Origin: Bradyrhizobium sp. Ec3.3
Lineage (GTDB): Bacteria; Pseudomonadota; Alphaproteobacteria; Rhizobiales; Xanthobacteraceae
Direction of reading: 5' to 3'
NCBI RefSeq assembly: GCF_000472925.1
Contig: NZ_AXAS01000008.1
Coordinates: 1 to 64,000, forward strand
DNA length: 64,000 nucleotides
Positions 8,596 to 16,920 of the stretch are shown one piece after another. Every line of letters starts with the position of its first letter. Position 1 is the first letter of the stretch. The translations under genes and the position numbers were made by a program. Below the pieces are notes generated by a model. That model did not search any database and was not told the DNA's origin. It saw only the letters and a program-made list of their open reading frames with translations.

Positions 8596-8891
8596 TCTGT
8601 AATCCGAAGTCAGACGTCCAGCTTCTTATTGTCGGTTCGCCGACCACCGGTCACGCGACGAATTGCAGACTCTTCGCTGGCATGGCTGCCCCATGCGCCC
8701 GCTAAGGGTAGGAGGGTTGCGGCGTCCAAGCGCACCAGCAGCCCTTAGAAAGTCGACATGTTCGCCGCGAAGGACTTAAGGCGGCTGAACTCAGGGCGGC
8801 CAAACCGATCGACTTCGGCTTGTCGCGGGGAGAAAATCGATCGCCACCTGCTGCGCTTAGAAGGGCCGGCGTTCATTCGAAAGTGTGGGCT
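8596..8891. other. Intergenic stretch, nothing recognised
   Basis: Short open frames here are arginine- and serine-rich with no family signature and no ribosome-binding site. I see no hairpin or promoter worth naming. Confidence 0.4.
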
Positions 8892-10344
8892 TCAATCGAG
8901 TGCTGGATCCGGGTCGAGTGTCACTGGTTTTGCGCCCGGTCGATCGACCCATTGTTTGCCAATATTGTTATAGGTGAAGCTCGTGGCGGTTTCTGGCAGC
9001 ATGGTCGCATTCCACTTGTTCCATTCGGCGACGAGACGATCGTAGATATCCTTGTGCCGCTCCTTCAGATTGGCGCGCTCCATCGGATCGTCGGCAACGT
9101 TGAACAGAAATGTATTGTCGAGAATCTTTAGATATTTCCAGTCCCCGATGCGCGCGGCACGCTGCCAGAGCGCCTTGTAGCGCCAAAACAACCGCCGCTC
9201 CACCGGACGCGCGCCCTCCGAAAGCTGTGGCAACAGATTCATCCCGTCCGATGGATAGGCCGGATCTAGTGCTGCCCCGGCTGCGGCAAGCAGCGTCGGA
9301 AGCCAGTCCATATTCGCGGTCACCTGCTGGCTAACGAGGCCCGCGGGAATGCGCGCGGGCCAGGAGACGAGCGCAGGAACGCGCAGGCCGCCCTCCAAAA
9401 GCTCCGTCTTTCGCCCGCTGAAGGGCCAAGTGTCGGAAAAGCGTTCGCCGCCGTTGTCGCTGGTGAAAATCACGATCGTGTTGCTGGTGAGGCCGTGGTC
9501 GTCCAGCGCTTTCAAGACGCGCCCGACCTGATCGTCGAGTGCAAGTATCATTCGCCGATACGTCTCGCTCGAACCGCCGTCAAGGTGGAACAGATTGCGT
9601 CCTCCGAGGCGCTCGGCCTCGGCTTGGTCCTCCGGACCTTCCCAAGGCCAATGGGGTGCGCTGAAATGAAGACTAAGGAGAAACCGCTGGTCCGCGCGTG
9701 CATAATCTTCAATGACCTTCACTGCCCGATCGCCAAGAAGGGTAGTCATATAGCCGGTTTGAGATACTGGTTGGTCTTCGTCCCAAAGGTCCGGCTTGCC
9801 CTCCGTGTCGACGTGGAGGAAGTAGTCAACCGCGCCGCTTCTATAGCCGTAAAAATGGTCATACCCGCTCCTCAAAGGACTAAATTCAGGCAGGTTGCCG
9901 AGGCGCCATTTGCCGACCAGCGTCGTGCCGTAACCGACTTTCTTTAGAAGCGACGGCAAAGTCGGATGCTCTGGCGGCACGCCAATGCCCGGTTTTGTGA
10001 CTATTGTAAGCGGCTCTTCCATTCTCTTCCATTCCGACCCGCAATCTGGCTTGGTACCGGCCTGTTATGATAGCAACGCGCGATGCTGTGCAGACCGGCG
10101 AGTTGGCGTACGCTTGGGAAAAACGCGCACCCTGCATGGCAATGCGATCGATGTTCGGCGTCATGAAGTCGCGTCGACCGTTGCATGAAATATCCGCGTA
10201 ACCCATGTCGTCGGCAATGATGAAAACGATGTTTGGCTTCTGCGGCTCGGGCTGAGCGAGAGAAGCGGAGGAGCCCAACGCCAAGGTAACGCCGCCGGAC
10301 GCAGCGTTCCGAAGAATTGTTCGTCGCGTGTATATTGGCGTCAT
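8892..10344 (-). pseudogene. Sulfatase, broken by a 10-bp tandem duplication
   Basis: ATG at 10344 with AAGGGAGG upstream. The first part has a twin-arginine-like leader (RRTILRNAASGG), metal-binding ADDMGYAD (residues 44-51) and the formylglycine site VCTASR (Cys85, Arg89) followed by ITGRYQ. The frame is lost after RLRVGMEE and continues one frame over with MEEPLTIVTKPGIGVPPEHPTL to the end (KPVTLDPDPALD), which has the remaining sulfatase marks such as VGKWRLG, SLHFSAPHWPW and FTSDNGG. The break coincides with two tandem copies of AATGGAAGAG; removing one restores a single frame of about 480 residues. As it stands the protein stops early. The family hydrolyses sulfate esters, usually outside the cytoplasm. 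Confidence 0.85.
10014..10033 (-). repeat. 10-bp tandem duplication causing the sulfatase frameshift
   Basis: CTCTTCCATT occurs twice in a row on the + strand (10014-10023 and 10024-10033). Two units give a frameshift; one unit restores the reading frame. Confidence 0.85.
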
Positions 10345-10801
10345 AGCTTGCCTCCCTTCTTTGGACTTTCGGCGCGGCTGAAATCATGATCGACGCCCTG
10401 AGCCCGTTTTTGAGGATCTTGACCATGTCTGGCTCGCAGACTTGGCCGATCATGTTCTTGGGGAGACTAGAGCCAAGGGATCTCACGTTCGAACAACCGA
10501 CGCTCTTCAAAATGAATTTATCATTGCAAGACTGCAAAAGCACCCTGGCTTGAGCTTCCGCGCTGCAGTGCACGACTCCGTTGTTGGCCCTTCGCTACAT
10601 ATTGCACCACCATTGGTCGCTAACGGGGCATAGCGGAAATCGACAGGCCGACATCTATTGCAGAGTTCGACGCCCATGCCCCAAAGCTGCCTCAGACGCC
10701 CTTTGGTTCTCCGCGTCTGCCCCAGCTCTTTAGTAGCCTCTCGCAAAGCCGAAAAAGTGCTAGTCTCCCGCTATCATAGGCGTGGTCCTTGAGGGGGACA
10801 C
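10345..10801. other. Divergent upstream region of sulfatase and binding-protein genes
   Basis: Non-coding by composition. It holds the ribosome-binding site of the sulfatase at its left end (AAGGGAGG on the minus strand) and GAGGGGGACAC before the ATG at 10802. Both genes must be transcribed from here. I cannot pick out a convincing -35/-10 pair or operator. Confidence 0.4.
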
Positions 10802-11785
10802 ATGCGACGGCGCGATCTTCTTGCAGGGTTGTTGGCTACCACGACGGTGACCGCGCTGCGGGCTGCCGAGTCAAATAGGGTCTATCGGCTCGCATTCGTG
10901 TCCTCGGTCGCCGATCTAAGCGAAACCGGTATTTACAAACCGCTCTTTGCCGAGTTGCGTCGACTTGGTTACGTCGAAGGACAGAACTTTGTTGCTGGCC
11001 GCTTCTCGGCAAAGGGAGATGCCTCGCGCTACGATACGATCATCCGCGACGCCGTCAGCTCGTCCCCAGATGTCATTCTCATTACAGGGACTATGGAGAT
11101 GGTCCTTCGTGTCAAAGCGCTGGTTCACTCCATTCCAGCCGTTGCGACGATGGCCGATCCGGTTGCATTTGGGGTCCTCAACAACCTTGCTCGTCCGGAA
11201 GGAAACATAACCGGAATCAGTGTGGATGCCGGGATCAAAATCTGGGGCAAGCGGGTCGAGATACTTCTCGAGGCTATTCCGACAGCTCATCGGGTGGGGT
11301 ATCTTTCCACGGAAGGAGCCTGGAACGGCGGTTACGCTGACGTGGTGCGCGCGGCAGCTCGCAGCTTTTCAGTTAGTGTCGTGGGGCAGCCGATGCGGGC
11401 GTTAGAAGAAACCGAGTATCTACGCGCTTTTGATCTTCTCCAACGTGAACAGGCTGATGGTCTGCTCGTCGGTGAAATTGGGAATCACTTGGACCACCGA
11501 CTTCTAATTGTACACCTCGCAGAAAGGGCTCGCCTCCCAACGCTCTATGCTTACCGGGAGTTTGTCGATATCGGAGGATTGATGGCTTATGGCATCGACA
11601 GAAACTACATGTTCCGTCAAGTCGCGCACTACACCGATATGATCTTTAAGGGAGCCAAGCCCGGCGACATACCGATCTATCAAATGGACAAGCACATTTT
11701 GGTCATCAATCTTAAAGCGGCCCAGACGCAGGGCATCGCGATCCCCGCCTCTCTCGTTCTCCGGGCTGACGAATTGATCGAGTAG
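10802..11785 (+). CDS. Orphan ABC transporter substrate-binding protein (ABC_sub_bind family)
   Basis: 327 residues. The ATG is preceded by GAGGGGG. The N-terminus is MRRRDLLAGLLATTTV, a twin-arginine-like export signal. The mature protein has the usual family landmarks: YRLAFVSS, LFAELRRLGYVEGQNF, IIRDAVSSSPDVIL, DPVAFGVLNNLARPEGNITG, and the closing PKxGD-like KGAKPGDIPI with a final PASLVLRADELIE. Genes of this family are very abundant in Bradyrhizobium and commonly lack adjacent permease and ATPase genes, as here. The ligand is unknown. The 3' 250 bases exist in a second, broken copy at 6162-6409. Confidence 0.8.
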   Translation: MRRRDLLAGLLATTTVTALRAAESNRVYRLAFVSSVADLSETGIYKPLFAELRRLGYVEGQNFVAGRFSAKGDASRYDTIIRDAVSSSPDVILITGTMEMVLRVKALVHSIPAVATMADPVAFGVLNNLARPEGNITGISVDAGIKIWGKRVEILLEAIPTAHRVGYLSTEGAWNGGYADVVRAAARSFSVSVVGQPMRALEETEYLRAFDLLQREQADGLLVGEIGNHLDHRLLIVHLAERARLPTLYAYREFVDIGGLMAYGIDRNYMFRQVAHYTDMIFKGAKPGDIPIYQMDKHILVINLKAAQTQGIAIPASLVLRADELIE

Positions 11786-11866
11786 GACGGAGCTTCTGCG
11801 TGGGTCCGCAAGTGGGCCCTGAGCGGACGTCGCGTCCAAAACCGATTGACCGCACTTGTTTGAATT

Positions 11867-12328
11867 CTACGTCGATGCTTTCGCATCCGGCCGCCTCGCG
11901 ACGAAAACAGTGCCGAAGCATTGCAACACCGTCTCGTGTCTTTGGTTGCGCAGGTAGATTTGACTGCGAAGGATTCCCGTATCCGGTCTCGACTTCGACT
12001 CGCGCTTCTCTGAGACGATCGCCTCAAGCTCGAGTTCATCGCCCGGGCGTACTGCGTTTGGCAGCCTCAGCTCATCATAGCCAAGTCCAGCAAGTGAACG
12101 GATCGGAGGCTGATATTTGTTTGTTAGAAAGATGAAGATCGCGAACGTGTGGGCGGCAGATGCCGATAGTCCTCCAAAGACGGAACGCGCGGCAGCTTCC
12201 TCATCGATATGGAAAGGCCGGGGGTCGTACTGCTTGGCGAACTGAATAATTTCGGCCTTGGAAACAAGATAGGGACCAGCCTTGCGGCTGTCGCCGACTT
12301 CAAAATCTTCAAAATATCCGCTAGTCAT
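11867..12328 (-). CDS. MaoC-like hot-dog dehydratase family protein
   Basis: 153 residues with the start at MTSGYFEDFEVGD. The hydratase signature is clear: FAKQYDPRPFHIDEEAA (catalytic Asp and His in the YDPxPxHxD pattern), then FGGLSASAAHT, and a C-terminal RPGDELEL strand. Members hydrate or dehydrate enoyl-CoA-type substrates. It is flanked by unrelated genes and lies in a roughly 620-bp segment that is missing from the shorter copy of this region near 6437, so it probably arrived or was lost as a unit. Substrate unknown. Confidence 0.8.
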   Translation of the reverse strand: MTSGYFEDFEVGDSRKAGPYLVSKAEIIQFAKQYDPRPFHIDEEAAARSVFGGLSASAAHTFAIFIFLTNKYQPPIRSLAGLGYDELRLPNAVRPGDELELEAIVSEKRESKSRPDTGILRSQIYLRNQRHETVLQCFGTVFVARRPDAKAST

Positions 12329-12354
12329 CTGGTCGATCCTCCACGCACGGGTTG

Positions 12355-12432
12355 AGAAGGGGACGGCACGAAATGGGCTGATTTTGGACCACTATAGCCC
12401 AGTGCTGGTCCAGAATCAGCACGTCCCCTTCT
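12355..12432. repeat. Nested inverted repeats (fold-back structure)
   Basis: Outer arms AGAAGGGGACG (12355-12365) and CGTCCCCTTCT (12422-12432) are perfect. Inner arms of 14 bases (CTGATTTTGGACCA 12378-12391 and its complement 12406-12419) differ at one position; the loop is 14 bases. It sits between the MaoC-like gene's start and the right junction of the segment absent near 6437. It could be a remnant of a small transposable element or, less likely, a terminator, since no T-run follows. Confidence 0.7.
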
Positions 12433-12469
12433 GGCCCTTCGCGTCATTTAGCTGCGCTGTAGAATTTTG

Positions 12470-12880
12470 GTCGCTATCGAGCGGCTCACTGAGGCCGCGC
12501 AGGCGATGAGCGGTATTGTCGAGATGATCAACAACATCACCGCGCAGATCAACCTGCTCGCGCTCAACGCCACGATCGAGTCCGCGCGCGCGGGCGAAGC
12601 AGGCCGGGGCTTTGCGGTGGTCGCCTCCGAGGTCAAGAGCCTCGCCAACCAGGCCAAGCAGGCGACCGACAAAATCGCCGCTGAGATTGGTAGCCTCAAC
12701 GGTATCTCGGGAGACGTTGTCGGTGCGCTGAATTCGATCAAGCAGGCCATCAACAATGTCAGTGAGTATGTGACGTCGACTGCCGCTGCCATCGAGGAGC
12801 AGAGCACAGTGACGAACGAGATGTCGACCAGCATGCAGCGCGCCGCTGCGGAGGCGGCAGCGATGACCAGCCGGGCTTGA
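12470..12880 (+). pseudogene. Methyl-accepting chemotaxis protein, signalling-domain fragment
   Basis: About 135 residues of a chemoreceptor cytoplasmic domain: [19 protein letters not shown], the hairpin-adjacent signature [37 protein letters not shown], and [19 protein letters not shown]. The ligand-binding, membrane and HAMP parts are absent; homology begins right after a repeat shared with 6438-6480. The frame has no proper start (only a TTG at 12467). Considered a remnant. Confidence 0.8.
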
Positions 12881-12939
12881 TCGTGAAGGATCGCCAGACC
12901 GGCAACATCATCCCCTTCATTCAGCGAAAGCTGCCAAAC

Positions 12940-13157
12940 GGGTCACGATCCCATCGTGCAAGTGCTGATGTGCGTCTCGCCGGAGGCACTCGCTGGAGGG
13001 GCTCGCCTTCGGCGAACGCTATTACTGCCCATCCAGTCGGGTGCCTTTTTGAACCGGTCTCGTCGCTGCACTCGTCCCGCGTGCCGGCTTCGCCGTCGCT
13101 ATGCTCACGCGGCCCGTGCCATTTCAGGTGGGCGATGCGCTGCGCGCACGCTGATTG
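12940..13157 (+). repeat. Dispersed island repeat, copy A
   Basis: About 218 bp matching 16962-17185 (copy B) through blocks such as GGGTCACGATCCCATCG, GAACCGGTCTCGTCGCTGC, CGTGCCGGCTTCGCCGTCGC and TATGCTCACGCGGCCCG, with small indels. No protein is conserved between the copies, so this is a DNA-level repeat of unknown origin. Confidence 0.7.
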
Positions 13158-13248
13158 AGTATCGCTGATGACTTTCCGGACTATACAATTATGAATTGTG
13201 TTTATGCTATAAGATGACCACAATGGAGTCGATTGGGGGCGCTACCAT

Positions 13249-13557
13249 ATGACATCTATCCTGAGGGAGATGGCTGATGAGGCCATTCTGACTGTCATTC
13301 GAGAATGTCGAATTGAAGTGGAGGTTTTGAGGCAGGTTGTTCAGAACGGTAGTTTCGCATCTGCGGTAAGCAGTCTGGATTTAACTGCATCAGAAGTCGA
13401 AGAATTGATCGCGAGGCTCGAACGTCTGCTCAATGCTCGAATTCTCTTGCATGACGACGGTCGATTGGCTCTAACTGAGTTGGGATACGCACTATATTGC
13501 GAGGCCTTACGAAACCGGGCACTGAGCAGGCGCGACGAGGAAGAAGCTCAAACTTAG
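13249..13557 (+). CDS. Stand-alone winged helix-turn-helix protein, LysR-like DNA-binding domain
   Basis: 102 residues. ATG follows GGGGGC. The pattern LRQVVQNGSFASAVSSLDLTASEVEELIARLERLLNARILLHDDGRLALTELGYAL matches the first 65 residues of a LysR regulator (helix-turn-helix, then wing and LTxxGxxL), but no effector-binding domain follows; the frame ends in a charged tail. It may be a true small regulator or the relic of a truncated LysR gene. The AT-rich 60 bases upstream (ATACAATTATGAATTG) could hold its promoter. Target genes unknown. Confidence 0.55.
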   Translation: MTSILREMADEAILTVIRECRIEVEVLRQVVQNGSFASAVSSLDLTASEVEELIARLERLLNARILLHDDGRLALTELGYALYCEALRNRALSRRDEEEAQT

Positions 13558-13654
13558 TGCCTCCCCACTGAGTCATCGGAAGCAGTTGGTTCACTTCGGT
13601 AACCGCGCGTCCGGCCCTGCTGCACTGATGCTCGCTTGGACCGATGAGCATTGG

Positions 13655-13789
13655 CTAGTTCGAAGCTGGCCAGCCATCACGCAACAGAAGCCTGTAGCCG
13701 TACTCGGTCGTCCACTTGGCGCGTTCAAGGTGACTTTCATAGGCTCTCCGCGCGCGAGTCGGTTCGCGCTCGGGATCGATGTGCAGCAC
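13655..13789 (-). pseudogene. DUF2285 C-terminal half, second of two tandem fragments
   Basis: Encodes VLHIDPEREPTRARRAYESHLERAKW and TEYGYRLLL, the hallmark end of DUF2285. The N-terminal half of the domain is missing; upstream residues come from reading the previous fragment out of frame. DUF2285 is a helix-turn-helix variant found in the FseA/QseM regulators of the Mesorhizobium symbiosis island ICE. Confidence 0.65.
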
Positions 13790-13797
13790 ACGCCGCA

Positions 13798-13935
13798 TCA
13801 ATTCACGTTTGGTCTGCTGCTGCTCTGCAAGATCTGACGATAGCCATGCCCGCTCATCCACTGGGCGCGCACCAGATGGCTGTCATAGGCCTGCTTTGCA
13901 CGTTCAGGCTCACGATCCGGATCGATGCGCAGGAC
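13798..13935 (-). pseudogene. DUF2285 C-terminal half, first of two tandem fragments
   Basis: Encodes VLRIDPDREPERAKQAYDSHL and AQWMSGHGYRQIL, then a stop. Similarity to the family starts abruptly at VLRIDPD, and the sequence upstream is unrelated, so the gene was cut. Together with the fragment at 13655-13789 and the complete gene at 17780 it makes three DUF2285 modules in 4.5 kb. Confidence 0.65.
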
Positions 13936-14080
13936 TAACGCTGTTCGCCTGCGCATTTGCGTCGAATTTCCGACTACGCTTTCTCGCCCTCGTCGAATTC
14001 GACGCTCGCGAGGCCGACGAGGCGGAGCCATGTGATGATGAAGTCGAGGACGTTGCCGATGTGGCAGAAGAAACGGCGGC

Positions 14081-14338
14081 ATGAAACTCACGACGCTTGC
14101 CGAGCCACAGCTGGAATTCGGCACCGATACACACATTTGTCCCCGCACCGGGATCGAGCACTTGGGCGTCTACGACCAGCGGGACAAGTTGCGTCGGACT
14201 GAACTGCGGATCGGGGTGGTTGGTCGCTGAGAGGGCATAGACCTGCTCGACGAGTGGCTCGAGAAGTATCGGAATGGGATCGAGCGCAAGCAAGGAGTCC
14301 AAGCTTCCACCCAACCTGATGGGGATGGAGGTCAGTGA
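14081..14338 (+). pseudogene. Short Argonaute-like gene, N-terminal remnant (tentative)
   Basis: Reading from the ATG at 14081: MKLTTLAEPQLEFGTDTHIC, PRTGIEHLGVYDQRD, LRIGVVGR, then an in-frame TGA at 14228, and beyond it, in the same frame, EGIDLLDEWLEKYRNGIERK to a second TGA at 14336. The order EPxLEFG, PRxGIxxxGxYD, RIGxVG, IDxLxxWLExxxxGI is what I recall for the start of short prokaryotic Argonautes (MID-PIWI proteins used in anti-plasmid and anti-phage defence). The rest of the gene, including the PIWI domain, is not seen. The assignment rests on pattern memory only. Confidence 0.4.
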
Positions 14339-14792
14339 ACCGCACGCTAGGGCTGCTGCCGTCGCGAGGCGGGGTCTGAACGAAGCGTGGATCAAAGGTG
14401 CGAGCCGATGAACAAAAACCGGATATGAGCCGCAAGCGTCGGACGAGCGGGCGCCATGAAGGATGCGAAGCGTAGATATTGCCCGAGGCGAATTGGTTGG
14501 CGATGAGATTGAGAATACGCCGTCGAGAAACACGCGGCTCCCCTTCTTGAGAACTGAACGTAGTCCCAGTTGGTCCAACTGTGAGATCTTCTGACCTCGT
14601 CAGCTTCTCGCAAGCTTGCCCTGCCAAGGTGCGAGCCTAGAACTTTGGATTGCGAGGCAGTTGAGTGAGCGCCTTACGAAATGAACAGTCACTCAAAGGT
14701 CGACGTAACCCAAAAGTTCGGCATCCTTCTGACCGATAGGTTGGACTCGGGCTCCTCAAACGATCTCCACCCTCACATCGGAGTATAGTGCT
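14339..14792. other. Stretch without a supported gene
   Basis: Several overlapping open frames exist on both strands, none with a domain signature, clear start or codon pattern. It probably holds further decayed gene pieces following the Argonaute-like remnant. Confidence 0.4.
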
Positions 14793-14990
14793 ATGCAGCT
14801 CAACACCTCTTCGTCATCCGCCAGTGCGGCTCCAGCTCTGTTCGTGCTTGCTCCGGGAACCACGGCCGTGGGTCCTTCCGTGCAGCCGCCCGGCCAGCAA
14901 GGCGCCCCCTTCGAGGCCATGTTGTCCAGTCGCGCGCGGGAAGCCAAATCCGAGTTGCCGTTATCTCGTTACGAGGGAGAAAGCGCGTGA
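14793..14990 (+). CDS. Possible small protein of unknown function
   Basis: 65 residues beginning MQLNTSSSSASAAPALFVLA, rich in Ser, Ala, Pro and Gly, with a more ordinary end (FEAMLSSRAREAKSELPL). A weak CGGAG lies upstream. No family recognised. It may be an unstructured leader of a lost larger protein. Weakly supported. Confidence 0.3.
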   Translation: MQLNTSSSSASAAPALFVLAPGTTAVGPSVQPPGQQGAPFEAMLSSRAREAKSELPLSRYEGESA

Positions 14991-15021
14991 GCGTTAGCCT
15001 CCCTATTACCCAGAATCAGGC

Positions 15022-15165
15022 CTAAGCGATACGGCCGCCTTTGAAACGGCGTTGACGGACCTTTTTCTTGGTCCAGACGAAGGGCTCGGCTTGTCGTTGT
15101 ACGCGCTGACGTAGGCATCTATGTGTTCGTGAAGCTGCTTGAGGCTTGTGAAGGAGGTGCCGCTA
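15022..15165 (-). pseudogene. IS630-family transposase, C-terminal remnant
   Basis: Reading toward the TAG at 15024-15022 gives PFVWTKKKVRQRRFKGGRIA, the usual tail of rhizobial IS630 transposases. Upstream, in the neighbouring frame, FTSLKQLHEHIDAYVSAYND continues the same family, so one base has been lost between them. The catalytic part is absent. Confidence 0.55.
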
Positions 15166-15226
15166 TCGCTGCAGCATTGGGGGCGAAGAACCTCCGTCGA
15201 AGCTCCTCCAGACCAACCGGTTCAAC

Positions 15227-15640
15227 ATGAGTACGATCTCCTCAAAGACGCTTCTGCGCAATCGGCCGACGTATTCCGTGGCCAATGCTGATGATCGTCG
15301 CGCCCGCTCTCGTTTACCCTTTGTCACGGTCATCGCATCGGCGCTCACCCTGTTCAGTCCCGTTCTTGCTGCCCCTAAGACCAAATTCTGCGCTTCATTA
15401 GACGAGACGACAGCATCCTCATCTTTAGACTGCGTCCGGTGGTATTTCGCCTGCCACATGGGAGCGCCGTCTCCGAACCCAGAGCCCCCGTACGACCAAT
15501 TGCCGTACCCCGAGCGCGCAAGGCTGCGCGCCACCGCTACATTTCTGGTCGCCGAGACCACATGCAAACACTTCAGCTACGCCGAAGCCTGGTCTGCCCT
15601 GCAAGCTCACATGCAAGATCCGCCGGAGCCGTCACGCTGA
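15227..15640 (+). CDS. Possible small exported protein, function unknown
   Basis: 137 residues with a hydrophobic stretch LPFVTVIASALTLFSPVLAA (about 30-49) that could serve as a signal peptide, and a remainder with six cysteines or aromatic-rich clusters (SLDCVRWYFACHMG, RLRATATFLVAETTCKHFSYAEAWSALQAHM) that look like real helices. The N-terminal 28 residues before the hydrophobic segment are long for a signal. No family recognised and no good ribosome-binding site. Confidence 0.4.
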   Translation: MSTISSKTLLRNRPTYSVANADDRRARSRLPFVTVIASALTLFSPVLAAPKTKFCASLDETTASSSLDCVRWYFACHMGAPSPNPEPPYDQLPYPERARLRATATFLVAETTCKHFSYAEAWSALQAHMQDPPEPSR

Positions 15641-15920
15641 CCTCAGCCGTATCCGCAGGGGCAGCAAACCGCAACCGAAGGATAGCATCGACGTCAGGTT
15701 TCGCGTCTAGTCCTCAAAACCGCATCACGTGATGCTTCGAATGCAACACCAATTGTGTGAACCGAGAAAATAATTCTACCGAGTGACCCGATAAGGGTGG
15801 AACGGTCCTGTCAGCCCGCCGGCGTCGTGTGGTCTCAATCAAGCGCGAAGAGTCCCAATGCCGCACGCCCCTCACGCAGCGTTGCATCCGTTGTCTCGCG
15901 CGCACGCTCGGTACCCGCTT
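15641..15920. other. Intergenic stretch with one perfect palindrome
   Basis: Contains the 14-bp palindrome GCATCACGTGATGC at 15722-15735, which could bind a dimeric regulator. Nothing else is recognisable. Confidence 0.35.
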
Positions 15921-16445
15921 TCACAAGGCCCAGCACGTGACCAGGATCCTGCGCCAGAAAACGCGCCGGCGTTCCCGTATCGGCGTCAGTAGCGCTTGCG
16001 GCACGTCGTTCAGACGTTTTTTCACGAGGCTGTCGCCCAGACCACCCCGCCTGTAGCGATCCTTGAGAGCGGCGACCGCTCCCTGCTCGTCATCGAACGC
16101 ATCGAGATAGCTGAAAACGGCATTGCCTTCCACACGGCCGGGGTCGGACGCGCGCACATGGTTGGGGTCGGTGAACATCTGAGAGATCGCAGCGCTGATC
16201 TCGTCGGGCGTTGCCGCGAGGGGGGTCGCGTTGCCCTGCGACTTGCTCATCTTGGCCTTGCCATTAACGCCCGGAAGGCGGCCCATGCGTGGGATCAGCG
16301 CCTGCGCCTCGGGTAGTACCTCGCGATCAGCCAGGCGATTGATGCGCCGGACAACTTCATTGGTCTGCTCGATCAAGGGCGCCTGATCTTCGCCGACCGG
16401 TACGGCGCTCTCTCGCTGGATGGCTGGGACAGCCGCATAACCTAC
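15921..16445 (-). pseudogene. Tryptophanyl-tRNA synthetase, C-terminal fragment
   Basis: Encodes VPVGEDQAPLIEQTNEVVRRINR, the ATP-binding signature KMSKSQGNATPL, and MFTDPNHVRASDPGRVEGN with FSYLDAFDD, all typical of TrpRS. The N-terminal Rossmann half with the HIGH-like motif is absent: upstream residues are unrelated. It cannot charge tRNA. The housekeeping trpS must lie elsewhere; this is a second, broken copy carried by the island. Confidence 0.8.
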
Positions 16446-16515
16446 TTCCCGGTGCGTCAGCCGGACGCGAGCCTGCCGGACTACATGCGGTGAACTGAGG
16501 AATGGGCTAGAGCCC

Positions 16516-16695
16516 CTAATAGTGCAGGCCGCGGCGACCCATTGCACGGCGGATATTATTGAGCGTCGTAAGTACGGCGTATCTCTCGCAGGTGCCGGCC
16601 TCGAATTCCGCCAGAGCGTGCCGCAGGTTGCCATCGAGATTGCAGAGCTCGTCACGCGTCAGGTGCATCAGTTCGCCTATCGTCCAGAGCAGCAT
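16516..16695 (-). CDS. Small conserved hypothetical protein
   Basis: 59 residues from the ATG at 16695, chosen because CGGAGG stands just upstream and because MLLWTIGELMHLTRDELCNL is the natural beginning of this small rhizobial family. It continues DGNLRHALAEFEAGTCERYAVLTTLNNIRRAMGRRGLHY. The predicted structure is two or three helices. Function unknown. Confidence 0.65.
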   Translation of the reverse strand: MLLWTIGELMHLTRDELCNLDGNLRHALAEFEAGTCERYAVLTTLNNIRRAMGRRGLHY

Positions 16696-16920
16696 CGTGT
16701 CCTCCGTCGCTGGACCGCGCCAATCGCGGCCTTCTGACGAAGGCCCTTGCGACGGAGGAGGCGGGCGCACCCTTGGGCGGAAGCGAAGCGGACGAGCGCT
16801 ATGCGCTTGCGCCCATCAGCCGAGACCGGTGCGAAAAGGCCGGAGAAAGGACGCGTGGCATGCGTCAGGATGGTGGAAATGATGATGTTCTGGATGGTGC
16901 GCGTCCGCTACGCGGAGCGA
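16696..16920. other. Stretch without a supported gene
   Basis: Carries the ribosome-binding site of the small gene to its left; otherwise arginine-rich open frames without family signatures. Confidence 0.35.

Noticed and set aside
13910..14578. Open frame of 222 codons (-)
   Set aside because: Serine-rich end and no recognisable domain; the opposite strand at 14081-14338 gives a pattern resembling a known family, and the frame's end overlaps a DUF2285 fragment in another frame.
15722..15735. Perfect palindrome GCATCACGTGATGC as a regulator site
   Set aside because: No gene start nearby that it would control; noted but not counted as a functional site.
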